Below are positions 23,881-33,491 of a stretch of DNA of 64,000 bases, piece after piece. The stretch's first letter is position 1, and each line of letters opens with the position of its first letter. The notes under the pieces were generated by a model that searched no databases, was not told the origin of the DNA, and saw only the letters and a list, made by a program, of their open reading frames with translations. The stretch lies in contig CAVRDF010000010.1 in the NCBI GenBank assembly GCA_963719805.1, positions 62,001 to 126,000 on the forward strand, given 5' to 3'. The stretch comes from JAMXLO01 sp963719805 (GTDB lineage Bacteria; Pseudomonadota; Alphaproteobacteria; Acetobacterales; Acetobacteraceae). The position numbers and the translations under genes are program-made.

Positions 23881-24875
23881 GACTGCTGCGCCAGGATCGC
23901 GTCGAGCTGTTTGCCGAACTTCGGCCGGAAATCGGCATAGACCGGTTCCATCTTCTTCTGGAAAGGCGCGAAATCCACCTTGCTGATCTGCATGCCGTGT
24001 TGCTGCAATGTCCCTGCGGCAGTCTCGGACGCCTTGCTGATGGTGTCGCGCCAATACGTCCGTATCGACTTGCCGGCTTCGCGAAACGCCGTGCGTTCCG
24101 CTTCGCTCAGCTGCGCCCAACGCGCCTTGCTCACCATCAGGATGCCGGCGTTATAGATGTGGTTGGTCAGCGCAACCTGCTTGCAGACCTCGTACACCTT
24201 GAAGTTCACCGATGTCGGCAACGGAAATTCCAGACCGTCCACGGTTTTCTGCGACAACGCGAGATACACCTCGGTGCCGTCGAGCGGCACCGGAATGGCG
24301 CCCAATGCCTTGAACATCGCGACGAACACCGGTCCCGCCTGGATGCGCATCTTCAAGCCGTGCAGGTCATCGGGGGTATGTATGACGCGCTCGCGCGTTT
24401 CCATCTGCCGCCAGCCGTACCAGCCCCATTCCAGGCCGATGATGTTCTTCGCTTCCATGTCGGTGAAGATGTCCTGTCCGACCTGGCCATCGAGGATTTT
24501 CGCAGCACTGTCGGCGTCCTTGAACAGGAACGGCATATCGACCACTTGCACCGTCGGCACAAAGGACTGCATCCAGCCGGTGGTAAGAATCGCGCAGTCC
24601 AGAATGCCGGTCTGCAGGCTGCTGGCAAGATTCAGCGCTGTGCCAAGCGCGCCGTTGACGAACAGCTGCATCTCGTATTTGCCGCCGGTGCGTTGTTTGA
24701 CCTCATCAGCGAAGTGCTGTGCGACGCTATAGGACGTGTCCTGCATCGTGTCGGCGGTGGCGAACTTCAACTGGATCGCATCGGCGGCACGGCTGCGGAT
24801 GGACGGCAATGCCAATGCGGCACCGGCGGCAAGACCAACCGCGCGACGACGGGAGATCGGGTGGAGCCGGGTCAT
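23877..24875 (-). CDS. TRAP transporter substrate-binding protein, DctP family
   Basis: A 332-residue periplasmic binding protein. The N-terminus ISRRRAVGLAAGAALALP followed by SIRSRAAD is a Tat-type signal peptide. The DctP fold is recognised from LKFATADTMQDTSY, LQTGILDCAI, DLHGLKMRIQAGPV and DGLEFPLPTSVNFKVYEV. The ATG at 24875 has a strong GGAGGAGG seven bases upstream, so the longer in-frame extension is not used. First gene of the TRAP operon, divergent from the SnoaL-like gene across about 68 bases. Confidence 0.92.
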   Translation of the reverse strand: MTRLHPISRRRAVGLAAGAALALPSIRSRAADAIQLKFATADTMQDTSYSVAQHFADEVKQRTGGKYEMQLFVNGALGTALNLASSLQTGILDCAILTTGWMQSFVPTVQVVDMPFLFKDADSAAKILDGQVGQDIFTDMEAKNIIGLEWGWYGWRQMETRERVIHTPDDLHGLKMRIQAGPVFVAMFKALGAIPVPLDGTEVYLALSQKTVDGLEFPLPTSVNFKVYEVCKQVALTNHIYNAGILMVSKARWAQLSEAERTAFREAGKSIRTYWRDTISKASETAAGTLQQHGMQISKVDFAPFQKKMEPVYADFRPKFGKQLDAILAQQS

Positions 24876-24943
24876 GCTAGTTTCCTCCTCCTGGCATTCC
24901 TCGCGTTCGTTGACACGCCGCGTATGGCCAATAGTCTTATGAT

Positions 24944-25396
24944 ATGAACACGAGCACTCCTGCGCGTCCAGCATCAGCCACATCGATCGACGATCGGTTC
25001 GGCATCAGCGACCTGTTCACGCGCTATACCTGCGCGTTGGATGCTGGCGATGTCGATACGCTGGTGGATTGCTTCACCGAGGATGGCGCGCTGGTGAGCC
25101 CGGCGGTCGGTGCGCACCAGGGCCACGCCGCGATTCGCGCGTTCGCCGAACGCTTCGCGCGGTTCCAACAAAGCGGCTCGCAGTTGCGGCACGTGATCTC
25201 CAACCTGATGATGCGGGTCGACGGCGATCGCGCGCATGCCACCTGTTACCTTACCGTGTTCCTGACGCGAGACGGCAAGAGCCGCCTGCTGGCGCCCGGC
25301 CAATACGAGTGTGAGTTGCGCAAGACCAACGGCATCTGGCGTTTCCAGCACCGCATCGTGCGGCACGACCATGACTACACGCTGGAGGGGCTGTAG
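24944..25396 (+). CDS. SnoaL/NTF2-like protein
   Basis: A 150-residue cone-fold protein (LFTRYTCALDAGDVDTLVDCFTEDG; HVISNLMMRVDGDRAHATCYL; WRFQHRIVRHDHDY). This is the SnoaL-like ring-hydroxylating-dioxygenase-small-subunit or dehydratase/isomerase shape. It lies divergent from the TRAP operon, so it could be a catabolic enzyme for the imported compound; no specific reaction can be assigned. Confidence 0.8.
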   Translation: MNTSTPARPASATSIDDRFGISDLFTRYTCALDAGDVDTLVDCFTEDGALVSPAVGAHQGHAAIRAFAERFARFQQSGSQLRHVISNLMMRVDGDRAHATCYLTVFLTRDGKSRLLAPGQYECELRKTNGIWRFQHRIVRHDHDYTLEGL

Positions 25397-25424
25397 TACG
25401 CCTCGCCCACGCAGTGGAAACCGG

Positions 25425-26153
25425 CTACCTCGCCGCCCGCCGCCGCCGCCGCTCCGTATCGTCCAGATGCCGCTGCATCGCCAGCCGTGCGGCATCCGGC
25501 TCGCGGGCCGCGATCGCATCGCGAATCGCACGATGCAGCGGCAGCGAAACTCTACGGTTCTCCTCGGGATCTCGGTTGGTCACGCGCATCGAGCTCATCA
25601 GTTCAGTACGGATGGCATGCGCGACCGGCAACAGGAAGTCATTATGTGCCGCTTCGAGGCAGGCAATGTGGAACGCGACGTCCGCATCGACGAAGGCCAG
25701 CACCGCACCGCCGGCCTGCTCCATCGCCAGATAGGCCGCATCGATGCGCGCGAGATCCTTCGCGGTGCGCTGCTGGGCGGCGAGCGCGGCCGCGGCGGGC
25801 TCGATGATGCGGCGCACTTCCATCAACTGATCCAGGCTGCGCTCCAGCGTCCGGTGCTGCTTCGCACGACGCCAACCCAGCACCACAGGATCAAGCTGGC
25901 TCCAGTCAGAACGCGGCCGGACCATCGTGCCCCGCTTGGGGCGAGCGTCGAGCAGACCTTTGCCGGACAGCACGTTCAGCGCCTCGCGTAGCACGGTACG
26001 GCTGACGCCGTAGCGCGCCAGCAGCACGTCCTCACTCGGCAACAGATCGCCCGGCTGCAAGCGTCCATTGATGATGTCGCCACCGAGCATATCGACGAGC
26101 TGCTCGCGCAGATTTCGTCGCAGCGGACGGATCAGGGCGGCAGGTTCGCTCAT
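25425..26153 (-). CDS. GntR-family regulator, FadR subgroup
   Basis: A 242-residue regulator with an N-terminal winged helix-turn-helix (PGDLLPSEDVLLARYGVSRTVLREAL) and a helical FCD effector domain (LMEVRRIIEPAAAALAA; DVAFHIACLEAAHN; LHRAIRDAI, whose Asp/His residues usually bind a metal or organic acid). Its ATG overlaps the stop of the NHL-protein gene by one base (TGATG), so it is the last gene of the amrS-NHL-gntR operon. It may also regulate the nearby TRAP genes. Confidence 0.9.
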   Translation of the reverse strand: MSEPAALIRPLRRNLREQLVDMLGGDIINGRLQPGDLLPSEDVLLARYGVSRTVLREALNVLSGKGLLDARPKRGTMVRPRSDWSQLDPVVLGWRRAKQHRTLERSLDQLMEVRRIIEPAAAALAAQQRTAKDLARIDAAYLAMEQAGGAVLAFVDADVAFHIACLEAAHNDFLLPVAHAIRTELMSSMRVTNRDPEENRRVSLPLHRAIRDAIAAREPDAARLAMQRHLDDTERRRRRAAR

Positions 26154-27109
26154 CAAACCTTGACGAGTTTTTGCAGGCTGCGAATGCGGTCGGGCTTTGG
26201 CTGCTTGGGAAACACCGAACCCCACGCAGCGTACGACACTTCGCCGACGTAGAGATCGCCATGCGAGTCCAGCGCCAGCGTGTGCGGCGCGATGAAGGTG
26301 CCAGGTTCGGTGCCGGCATGCGGTGCGCCGAGTTTGCCGACTACCTCGCCTGTGTGGTCCAGGATGCTGACGCGCGGACCGATGTTCGGGTAGTGGCGGT
26401 TGATGTCCAGGAACGGGCCAAGCTCGCCGACAAAGAACGTCGGCCTGTGCGTGCCATGCATATATAGGCCGCATGGCCGGTGCACGTCGTTCCACTGCGC
26501 TTCAAAACGACCGTTGCCATCGAACACCTGGATGCGATGGTTCTCCCGATCGGCGATATACACCCAGCCATCGGCGTCGCAGGCGATGTTGTGCACCACG
26601 TTGAACTGGCCGCGGCCGGTGCCGCTTTCACCCCACGAGAACAGCAGCCTTCCGTCAGGCGAGAACTTGTGCACACGTGCGTTGCCATAGCCGTCGGAGA
26701 CATAGATGTCGCCCTGCGGTGACAACGCGGTATGGGTGCAGCGATTGAACGGCGCACCGCTGAACTCCGCCGATGGCTTGCCGGGTGTGCCGATGGTCCA
26801 CAGCACTTTGCCGTCCAGCGTGCATTTGCGCACCGTGTGGTCCAAATCGTCGGTGCAGTAGATCGTGTCGTCGGGCCCGATATGCACGGCGTGCGGACGC
26901 TTGAAGAAATCCTCGCCCCAGGTCGCCAGGAAATTGCCGTCACGATCGAGCACAATCATCGGGTGGCCACCGCGATTGAACACATAGATCCGATCGCGCG
27001 CGTCGACGCCGATGCCACCGATATCGCCATAGTCCCAGCCGTTCGGCAGCTGACCCCAACCCGGCACGACGCGGTAGGTGAAGTCGCCGCTGCCAACGAT
27101 CGCGCTCAT
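26153..27109 (-). CDS. NHL-repeat beta-propeller protein
   Basis: A 318-residue protein without a signal peptide, made of about six NHL repeats (GGIGVDARDRIYVFNRG; RPHAVHIGPDDTIYCTD; TALSPQGDIYVSDGYGNARV; NIACDADGWVYIADRENHRIQVF; HTLALDSHGDLYVGE). Similar propellers are annotated as peptidylglycine alpha-hydroxyglycine lyase-like proteins, but the function of this group is not established. It overlaps amrS by four bases (ATGA), tying it to the radical-SAM enzyme. Confidence 0.85.
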   Translation of the reverse strand: MSAIVGSGDFTYRVVPGWGQLPNGWDYGDIGGIGVDARDRIYVFNRGGHPMIVLDRDGNFLATWGEDFFKRPHAVHIGPDDTIYCTDDLDHTVRKCTLDGKVLWTIGTPGKPSAEFSGAPFNRCTHTALSPQGDIYVSDGYGNARVHKFSPDGRLLFSWGESGTGRGQFNVVHNIACDADGWVYIADRENHRIQVFDGNGRFEAQWNDVHRPCGLYMHGTHRPTFFVGELGPFLDINRHYPNIGPRVSILDHTGEVVGKLGAPHAGTEPGTFIAPHTLALDSHGDLYVGEVSYAAWGSVFPKQPKPDRIRSLQKLVKV

Positions 27110-28206
27110 GCCATCTCCTGCTTGCGGAATTGCACCGGCTGGCGCTTGCGCCCCCACGTGCCATGCACGGGCTCGAACACGCCGGCCGCCGCGGCGCCGC
27201 AGGCCTGGCAGCATCCACGCGCGTCGAGGCCCCAGCCGGTCAGCTCATACCAGTCGCGCCCGATCAGCAGTGCGCCGCAGCCGTGGCACCAGGTGCTGCC
27301 GCCGGCACTGTCGTGCACGTTGCCGGTATAGACATAGCGCAGCCCATGACTCATCGCGATCGCCCGCGCGCGGGTGAGCGTCGCCGGCGGCGTGTGTGGA
27401 TGGTCGCGCATGCGCCAGTCGGGATGGAAGGCGGAGAAATGCAGCGGCACGTCACGCCCGAGCTCCGCCGCGAACCACGCCGAAAGCACGCCGATCTCTG
27501 CATCGCCGTCATTTTCGCCGGGAATCAGCAGCGTGGTGACTTCGAGCCAGACGTCGGTGTGGGTCTTGATCCAGACCAGCGTGTCGAGCACGTCGGCGAG
27601 ACGGCCGCCGCACAGGTTGCGATAGAACGGCTCGGTGAAGCCTTTCAGATCGACGTTGGCCGCGTCCATATGCGCGTAGAACTCGCGCCGTGCGTCAGCC
27701 GTGATGTAGCCGGCGGTCACCGCGACCGTCTTGATCCCCAGCTCATGGCAGGCACGCGCGGTATCGACCGCATATTCCAGGAAGATCACCGGATCATTGT
27801 AGGTGAACGCCACCGAGCGGCAGCCGAGTTGCCGCGCCGCATCGGCGATCATCGCCGGCGTCGCGTCCTGGTTCAGCCGATCAATCTCGCGCGCTTTGCT
27901 GATGTCGTAGTTCTGGCAGAACTTGCAGGTGAGGTTGCAGCCGGCGGTGCCAAAGGAGAATACCGGCGTGCCGGGCAGGAAATGGTTCAGCGGCTTCTTC
28001 TCTATCGGGTCGATGCAGAAGCCCGAGGACCGGCCGTAGGTGGTGAGCACGATCGCGTCGTTCTGCCGTGCGCGCACGAAGCACAGGCCACGCTGGCCTT
28101 CGTGCAGCTTGCAGAAGCGTGGGCAAACATCGCACTGAACCCGGCCATCATCGAGTGTGTGCCAGTAGCGGCCGGGGAAGAGTACGTCTCCTGACGCTGT
28201 ATCCAT
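27106..28206 (-). CDS. amrS: AmmeMemoRadiSam system radical SAM enzyme
   Basis: A 366-residue radical SAM protein. The [4Fe-4S]/SAM motif is C90-x3-C94-x2-C97 (CNLTCKFC). Extra Cys pairs occur near the N-terminus (CDVCPRFCK) and C-terminus (WCHGCG; CCQACG), typical of this pyruvate-formate-lyase-activase-like family. It belongs to the conserved AmmeMemoRadiSam trio (radical SAM, Memo, AMMECR1), whose biochemical role was not settled to my knowledge. The Memo-AMMECR1 partner is encoded at 47340-48773. First gene of a three-gene minus-strand operon with the NHL protein and a GntR regulator. Confidence 0.92.
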   Translation of the reverse strand: MDTASGDVLFPGRYWHTLDDGRVQCDVCPRFCKLHEGQRGLCFVRARQNDAIVLTTYGRSSGFCIDPIEKKPLNHFLPGTPVFSFGTAGCNLTCKFCQNYDISKAREIDRLNQDATPAMIADAARQLGCRSVAFTYNDPVIFLEYAVDTARACHELGIKTVAVTAGYITADARREFYAHMDAANVDLKGFTEPFYRNLCGGRLADVLDTLVWIKTHTDVWLEVTTLLIPGENDGDAEIGVLSAWFAAELGRDVPLHFSAFHPDWRMRDHPHTPPATLTRARAIAMSHGLRYVYTGNVHDSAGGSTWCHGCGALLIGRDWYELTGWGLDARGCCQACGAAAAGVFEPVHGTWGRKRQPVQFRKQEMA

Positions 28207-28350
28207 GCGCGCAGTCTGCCGCAAAATCGTGACGAAGGCACGCAGGCTGTTACGGGAGGACCGGCCGCCAAGGCGTCAGGGCGTGCCCATCGACCACCAT
28301 GCCAAGCGGGAGCATGATACCTCTCTCTCCAATAGCGACCCTGCCGCCCC

Positions 28351-30234
28351 ATGATCTCGCCACTGCCCCGCTTTTGCCATCCGATCGGCCTGCTTTTGTG
28401 CCTCCTTCTTGCCCTGGGCCTGGCCGCGTGCAGCGCACCGGTGAAGGTCGACCGGGTCGACCTGCGCAGCGCCTATGACGACTTGAATCGCACCGCGCTG
28501 TCCAGCGACCAACTGAGTGAGGTCACGCGTACAGTTCTCCGCCGCGCCGCTCTGCTCGATACGTTCGAATATTATCCCGGCGAAACCGTGGCCGCACTGC
28601 GCGCGCAGGCCATCGCCACCGGTATGCACTGGACGGACCTCTATGCGTTGGCGGAACTGAATTACTACGAAGGCCGCCGCACCAAATCCAAGGCAATGCT
28701 GCTGGCTTCGGCGCTTTACGCCTATGCCGTGCTGTTTCCCGCCGGCGACGCCGATCGGCCGAGTCCTTACAGCGGGCAGTTCCTGCATGCGACCGATTTC
28801 TACAATCTGGCACTGACCCAGGTGCTCAGCGGCACGGGCGCCGAAGGCGTCGCCGATCTGCAAAGCGGCCGTTACGACCTGCCGTTCGGCACAGTGGACG
28901 TCGCGGTCGATCAGGCCAGTCTGAACTTCGCCGGGCGCACGATGACATCGTTCGTGCCGACGATGAACCTGCAGGTGCAGGGTTTCCAGAACGACTACCG
29001 CAGCGATGGACTTGGCGCCCCGCTTGCCGCCGGCCTGGAGCCTTCGCCACAGCCTGCCAGCGGTCTCGTGCTGCCGGTCAATCTGCGCGTCCCCACGTCG
29101 GCTGTACTGCAGATGGATGATCCGCGCCGGCAACTGACCGGCTCGCGGCTGACCGCGCAGCTGAAGCTCTACACCATCTACGACACAGCCAATATCCGTA
29201 TCGACGGGCACAATGTTCCGCTGGAATACGATCAGACCGCGGTGCGCGCGCTGTTCGCGGTGGAGGGCAAGGCTTGGACCCGCGAACTGTCCGGTCTGCT
29301 CAACAATGTGCTGGCCGGTCCCAACGGCACCGCAAACGACAACCTGTTCGCGCTAGAGCCCCACCGGCATGGACGCATTCCGGTGGTGCTGGTCCACGGC
29401 ACCGCGTCCAGCCCGCTGCGTTGGGCCGACATGGTCAACGACCTGTTGGAAGACAAGGAGATCCGCGACCATTTCGAGTTCTGGTTCTTCACCTATAATA
29501 CCGGCAACCCGATCCCGGCTTCCGCCAACGTTCTGCGCCACGCGCTGGAAAATGCGGTCAAGTCCCTCGGCGGCGTGCAAGCCGACCCGGCGCTCGGGCA
29601 TATGGTGGTGATCGGCCATAGCCAGGGTGGGTTGCTTGCCAAACTGATCTCGATCAACTCCGGAACCCAGCTCTGGGATGCGATCGGCAGCAAGCCGGTG
29701 GATGAGCTGAACCTGAAACCGGAGACCAAGGCCCTGCTGAAGGAGTCGCTGTTCTTCAATCATCTGCCGTTCGTCCAGACAGTGATCTTCATCGCCACAC
29801 CGCATGGCGGCAGCTATCAGGCCAGCCTTACCATTGTCGGCCTGTTCACCCGGCTGGTGACCCTGCCGCTCGCCATCACCGCCGCTGCCGCCGACGTGCT
29901 GGCCAATGGTGGCGACGCGCTGAAGCTGGATAAGGATTATCGCTCCTTCAACAGCATCAGTGGCATGTCGCCCGGCAATCCGGCAATTCAGGTGGTGCGC
30001 AAGATCCCGATCGCGCCCGGCATTCACGCCCACTCCATCATCCCGACACTGCAGGACGGCCCGCTGGAGGATCGCGACGACGGCGTGGTGCAGTACAAGA
30101 GTGCCCACATCGACGGCGTGGAATCTGAACTGGTGATTGAACGCCAGGGTCATTCGACCCAGTCCAATCCGCTCGCGGTTCGCGAGGTGCGCCGGATCCT
30201 GCTTGAGCAAGTGGGGCGACCGACAACGCCTTGA
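28351..30234 (+). CDS. Lipoprotein alpha/beta-hydrolase (esterase/lipase-like)
   Basis: A 627-residue envelope protein. The signal peptide ends in a lipobox LAAC (Cys27), so it should be a lipoprotein. Residues about 30-330 form an unassigned N-terminal region. Residues about 345-620 are an alpha/beta-hydrolase domain with the oxyanion region VVLVHGTASSPLRW and the nucleophile elbow GHSQGG (Ser424). A later GIHAHSIIPT or SAHIDG may supply the catalytic His. The substrate could be an acyl ester or glycerolipid. The 144-base region upstream, shared with divergent amrS, has no recognised operator. Confidence 0.88.
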   Translation: MISPLPRFCHPIGLLLCLLLALGLAACSAPVKVDRVDLRSAYDDLNRTALSSDQLSEVTRTVLRRAALLDTFEYYPGETVAALRAQAIATGMHWTDLYALAELNYYEGRRTKSKAMLLASALYAYAVLFPAGDADRPSPYSGQFLHATDFYNLALTQVLSGTGAEGVADLQSGRYDLPFGTVDVAVDQASLNFAGRTMTSFVPTMNLQVQGFQNDYRSDGLGAPLAAGLEPSPQPASGLVLPVNLRVPTSAVLQMDDPRRQLTGSRLTAQLKLYTIYDTANIRIDGHNVPLEYDQTAVRALFAVEGKAWTRELSGLLNNVLAGPNGTANDNLFALEPHRHGRIPVVLVHGTASSPLRWADMVNDLLEDKEIRDHFEFWFFTYNTGNPIPASANVLRHALENAVKSLGGVQADPALGHMVVIGHSQGGLLAKLISINSGTQLWDAIGSKPVDELNLKPETKALLKESLFFNHLPFVQTVIFIATPHGGSYQASLTIVGLFTRLVTLPLAITAAAADVLANGGDALKLDKDYRSFNSISGMSPGNPAIQVVRKIPIAPGIHAHSIIPTLQDGPLEDRDDGVVQYKSAHIDGVESELVIERQGHSTQSNPLAVREVRRILLEQVGRPTTP

Positions 30235-30358
30235 GCCAAATAAAATAGTCGTGTTCTGCACGAGCTGTTTTCATGTGAAAGCATGAAGAGAAATCGTTTG
30301 TCCACCAAGTCGCAACGGAGTTAATGCCCGCCTCCCAGAGCTTTTCCGGAGGGCGTCC

Positions 30359-33040
30359 GTGGTTGCAACACCAGTCGTCGGCAGCGAGATCACGTTCTCC
30401 ACGGACCCATTCGCGGAAATACCAAGGGTAACCGCGCTCGCGGACAATTCATTCGTCCTGGCCTGGGAAAGCGACGTATTTTCTGGCGGATCGCTGACAT
30501 CGGGCGACCTGTTCGCGCGGCATTTGGATGCCACAGGCAACTTCACGACCGGAAACTTCCTGCAGTCGACGGACACCGTCGACCACGGCACCACGGGTAA
30601 TCCGTTGACGACGCCGCTGATCGTGCAACAGAGCAACGGCACAATCATGACGCTGTTCAACTGGACCAACAATCCGGGTAGTACCAGTGAGGGGATAGGC
30701 CTGCATGGTGTCGACGCGAACTTCACCGACACCCCCGCTCCTGGGGTTACCTACAATCCGCTGTTCTTTGGCCACCAGTTTGAAAGCCTGACCAGCGCCA
30801 CATCCACGTTCCAAGGTACCGCGGTCACTTTCGAGATCCTGGACAGCCAATCGAATACCCGCACCCTCGTGCGGTGGTTCGACCCGGCTATGAACGTGAG
30901 TGGCACCCAGCAGCAGCTCGGCAATCCGGGGGAGACGGGCTCAAATCTCAACGCCAAGCTGCTCTCCAGCGGCACCAACTCGGTCTTCGTGGTGTATACG
31001 CACTTCGATCCGGCGACCTTCCAGCGCGATATCCGCTTTGAGTCGCTGACGCCGCTCGGCATCAACAGCAGCCCCATCAGCCTGAGCGGTGCGGGAACCA
31101 ACGCCGACTTCGCCGACATCACTGATCTGCACGACGGCACATTCGTCGCGGTCTGGCAGGATTCAAGCGGCATCGCAGTCAAGCACTTCCTGTTCAACGG
31201 CATCAATCTGGGCCTGACGCACATTGCCGGTTCGGTCGGCGGCTTCATCCCGAAGGTCACTGCACTCAATGATGGTACCTTCATGGTTGCCTGGACCGCG
31301 GGCTCAGGCACCGAGTCTGATGGTTCACCGAATGAAGACATCTTCCTTCAGCACATGGGCTTCGATGCCTCGGGCAACCTGACGAACCTGGGCTCGCTGA
31401 TTCATCTCATCGAGCCAGGCGATCAGGGCCTGTTCCAGATGAGCATGACGACGCTTGCCGATGGTCGTGTTTTGCTTGCCTATGCCAGCGAGACCGGTGA
31501 CGCCACGAACGTCAACAATATGGTGTACCGGATCATCGATCCGCGCGACCCGCTGATCAACGGAACCGCGGGCAACGATGTCATCACGGCAATTGCGTCC
31601 AATTCGACAATCAATGGGTTGGCTGGCAACGACACGTTGCTCGGCCAGGGCGGCAATGACGTGCTGAACGGCGGCGACGGCAACGACACCCTCGATGGCG
31701 GTCTTGGCAATGACACGCTTGATGGTGGCAAGGGCAACGACACCGCCAGCTTCAACCACCTTTCAAACGCGGTGACGGTAAATCTGGTCAAGGACACCGC
31801 GACCGGCCAGGGCAGCGATACGCTCAAAAACATCCAGAACGTCACCGGTTCGAATTCCAATGACACGATCACCGGCAATTCCGGCGACAACATCATCGAT
31901 GGCGGTCTCGGTACCGACACGGTCAGGTTCGATGGCATTGCCTTCGCCGTGACCGTTGATCTCAACAAGGGCAAGGCATCAGGCCAGGGTCACGATACCC
32001 TCCTGAACATTGAGAATGTCGTTGGGTCGAACCTGAACGACACGTTCATCGATGGTGCCGGCAACAATGTCATCGATGGCGGCGCTGGCATTGACACGAT
32101 CGAATTCAACGGTATCGCCGCGGGGGTCACGGTCAATCTCGCCAACGGCACGGCCACCGGACAGGGCAGCGATATCCTGCGCAATATCGAGAATGTGGTC
32201 GGCTCGAACCTGAACGACACGATCACCGGCAATGCCGGCAACAATGTCATCGACGGCGGCGGGGCTATCGACACCGTCAAGTTCAATGGCGTGGCGGCGG
32301 CGGTGACGGTCAATCTCACGACTGGAACCGCAACCGGACAGGGCACTGATACCCTGCTGAATATCGAGAACGTCACCGGCTCGAACCTCAACGATACAAT
32401 CACCGGGAACGCCGGCAATAACGTTCTGGATGGCGGAACAGGCGCCGACGTCCTCAAAGGCATGGCCGGCGATGATACCTACATCGTCGACAACGCCGCG
32501 GATGTTGTTCAGGAGGCATCCGGTCAGGGCAATGACACCGTCATGGCAAGCACCAGCTATAAACTCGGTGCTGGCCAGTCGATCGAGACCTTGCAAACCA
32601 CCAATCCCGGTGGCACGGGCGCCATCAATCTGACCGGCAATGACCTCAGCCAGGCGATCATTGGCAACGCCGGTCCGAACTTCATCGATGGCGGCTTCGG
32701 CAATGATACGCTGACCGGAGGCAACGGCCCAGATACCTTCGTGTTCGACACAGCCCTGAGTGCCACCGGCAACGTGGATCGCATCACCGATTTCAAGCCG
32801 GGAACCGACAAGATCGACCTAAGCCACTCGATCTTCACCACGCTGGCAACCGGCGCATTGCCGAGCACTGCGTTTTTCATTGGCTCGGCTGCACATGCCG
32901 CAGCCGACAGGATTATCTATAACGCGACCAGCGGTGCGCTGACCTATGACAGCAACGGTAGCGCAGCAGGAGGGGCAACGCAGTTCGCCACCCTCCAGCC
33001 AGGCCTTGCCCTGCACGCAAGCGATTTCATGGTGACCTGA
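30359..33040 (+). CDS. Secreted RTX (hemolysin-type calcium-binding) repeat protein
   Basis: An 893-residue protein without a Sec signal. Residues 1 to about 400 are beta-rich with repeating phrases of the type 'TFVAVWQDSS' and 'TFMVAWTAGSG', suggesting a propeller. Residues about 415-470 are RTX nonapeptides (GGNDVLNGG, GNDTLDGG). Residues 470-710 are four tandem 59-residue units (AVTVNL ... GQGSDTL ... NIENVxGSNLNDTITG), ending in further RTX motifs and a C-terminal region (DRITDFKPGTDKIDLS ... ASDFMVT) like a type I secretion signal. The GTG at 30359 has GGAGG six bases upstream. No T1SS genes are in the window. Confidence 0.88.
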   Translation: MVATPVVGSEITFSTDPFAEIPRVTALADNSFVLAWESDVFSGGSLTSGDLFARHLDATGNFTTGNFLQSTDTVDHGTTGNPLTTPLIVQQSNGTIMTLFNWTNNPGSTSEGIGLHGVDANFTDTPAPGVTYNPLFFGHQFESLTSATSTFQGTAVTFEILDSQSNTRTLVRWFDPAMNVSGTQQQLGNPGETGSNLNAKLLSSGTNSVFVVYTHFDPATFQRDIRFESLTPLGINSSPISLSGAGTNADFADITDLHDGTFVAVWQDSSGIAVKHFLFNGINLGLTHIAGSVGGFIPKVTALNDGTFMVAWTAGSGTESDGSPNEDIFLQHMGFDASGNLTNLGSLIHLIEPGDQGLFQMSMTTLADGRVLLAYASETGDATNVNNMVYRIIDPRDPLINGTAGNDVITAIASNSTINGLAGNDTLLGQGGNDVLNGGDGNDTLDGGLGNDTLDGGKGNDTASFNHLSNAVTVNLVKDTATGQGSDTLKNIQNVTGSNSNDTITGNSGDNIIDGGLGTDTVRFDGIAFAVTVDLNKGKASGQGHDTLLNIENVVGSNLNDTFIDGAGNNVIDGGAGIDTIEFNGIAAGVTVNLANGTATGQGSDILRNIENVVGSNLNDTITGNAGNNVIDGGGAIDTVKFNGVAAAVTVNLTTGTATGQGTDTLLNIENVTGSNLNDTITGNAGNNVLDGGTGADVLKGMAGDDTYIVDNAADVVQEASGQGNDTVMASTSYKLGAGQSIETLQTTNPGGTGAINLTGNDLSQAIIGNAGPNFIDGGFGNDTLTGGNGPDTFVFDTALSATGNVDRITDFKPGTDKIDLSHSIFTTLATGALPSTAFFIGSAAHAAADRIIYNATSGALTYDSNGSAAGGATQFATLQPGLALHASDFMVT
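31769..32476 (+). repeat. Four tandem 177-bp coding repeats in the RTX gene
   Basis: The AVTV motif recurs at 31769, 31946, 32123 and 32300, an exact 177-base period that encodes 59 residues. Units differ mainly at synonymous positions and at a few residues, so the array is not freshly duplicated, yet its period is strictly kept. Confidence 0.85.
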
Positions 33041-33261
33041 CGCCGAAGCGACCAAACCGCACCAAAGCCGGCGCTGCCAGACCGGCCAAATCATTTGGAT
33101 CGATGGCCACGATCGCAGGTATCTGGGTCAAGCTCCAACCAAGGAAGGCTCTTCAAACGCCGTTATCGTTCGATTGCAATTGCGTGATTTCACCCGAGGG
33201 TGACCGTATATCGATAATGGGTCGGACTATATTGCAGGCGCAACAGCCTCCAGGACTATCA

Positions 33262-33447
33262 ATGCACAAGCTTTTCCCGCTCGCGATCTTGCTGACGCTC
33301 GGCCTCGCCGCCTGCCATCAGGAAGGCCCGGCCGAAAGGGCCGGCAAGAGCCTGGACAACGCGAGCCAAAAAATCACCGATGCACTGAACCCGCCGGGGC
33401 CGGCGCAAAATGCCGGCCGCAAGATCGACAAGGCTCTGGCCAATTGA
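33262..33447 (+). CDS. Small lipoprotein (entericidin-like in size and shape)
   Basis: A 61-residue protein. The signal peptide MHKLFPLAILLTLGLAAC ends in a lipobox (Cys18). The mature part contains two copies of an amphipathic phrase (ERAGKSLDNASQKI and NAGRKIDKAL) separated by a Pro/Gly linker. No known function. Region 33041-33261 upstream has no gene and probably holds its promoter. It is followed by the HtrA-like protease gene at 33492, possibly in the same transcript. Confidence 0.75.
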   Translation: MHKLFPLAILLTLGLAACHQEGPAERAGKSLDNASQKITDALNPPGPAQNAGRKIDKALAN

Positions 33448-33491
33448 TGCCGAACGGCTCCGGCCGAGCGTCCTTGGATTACAATATTATC

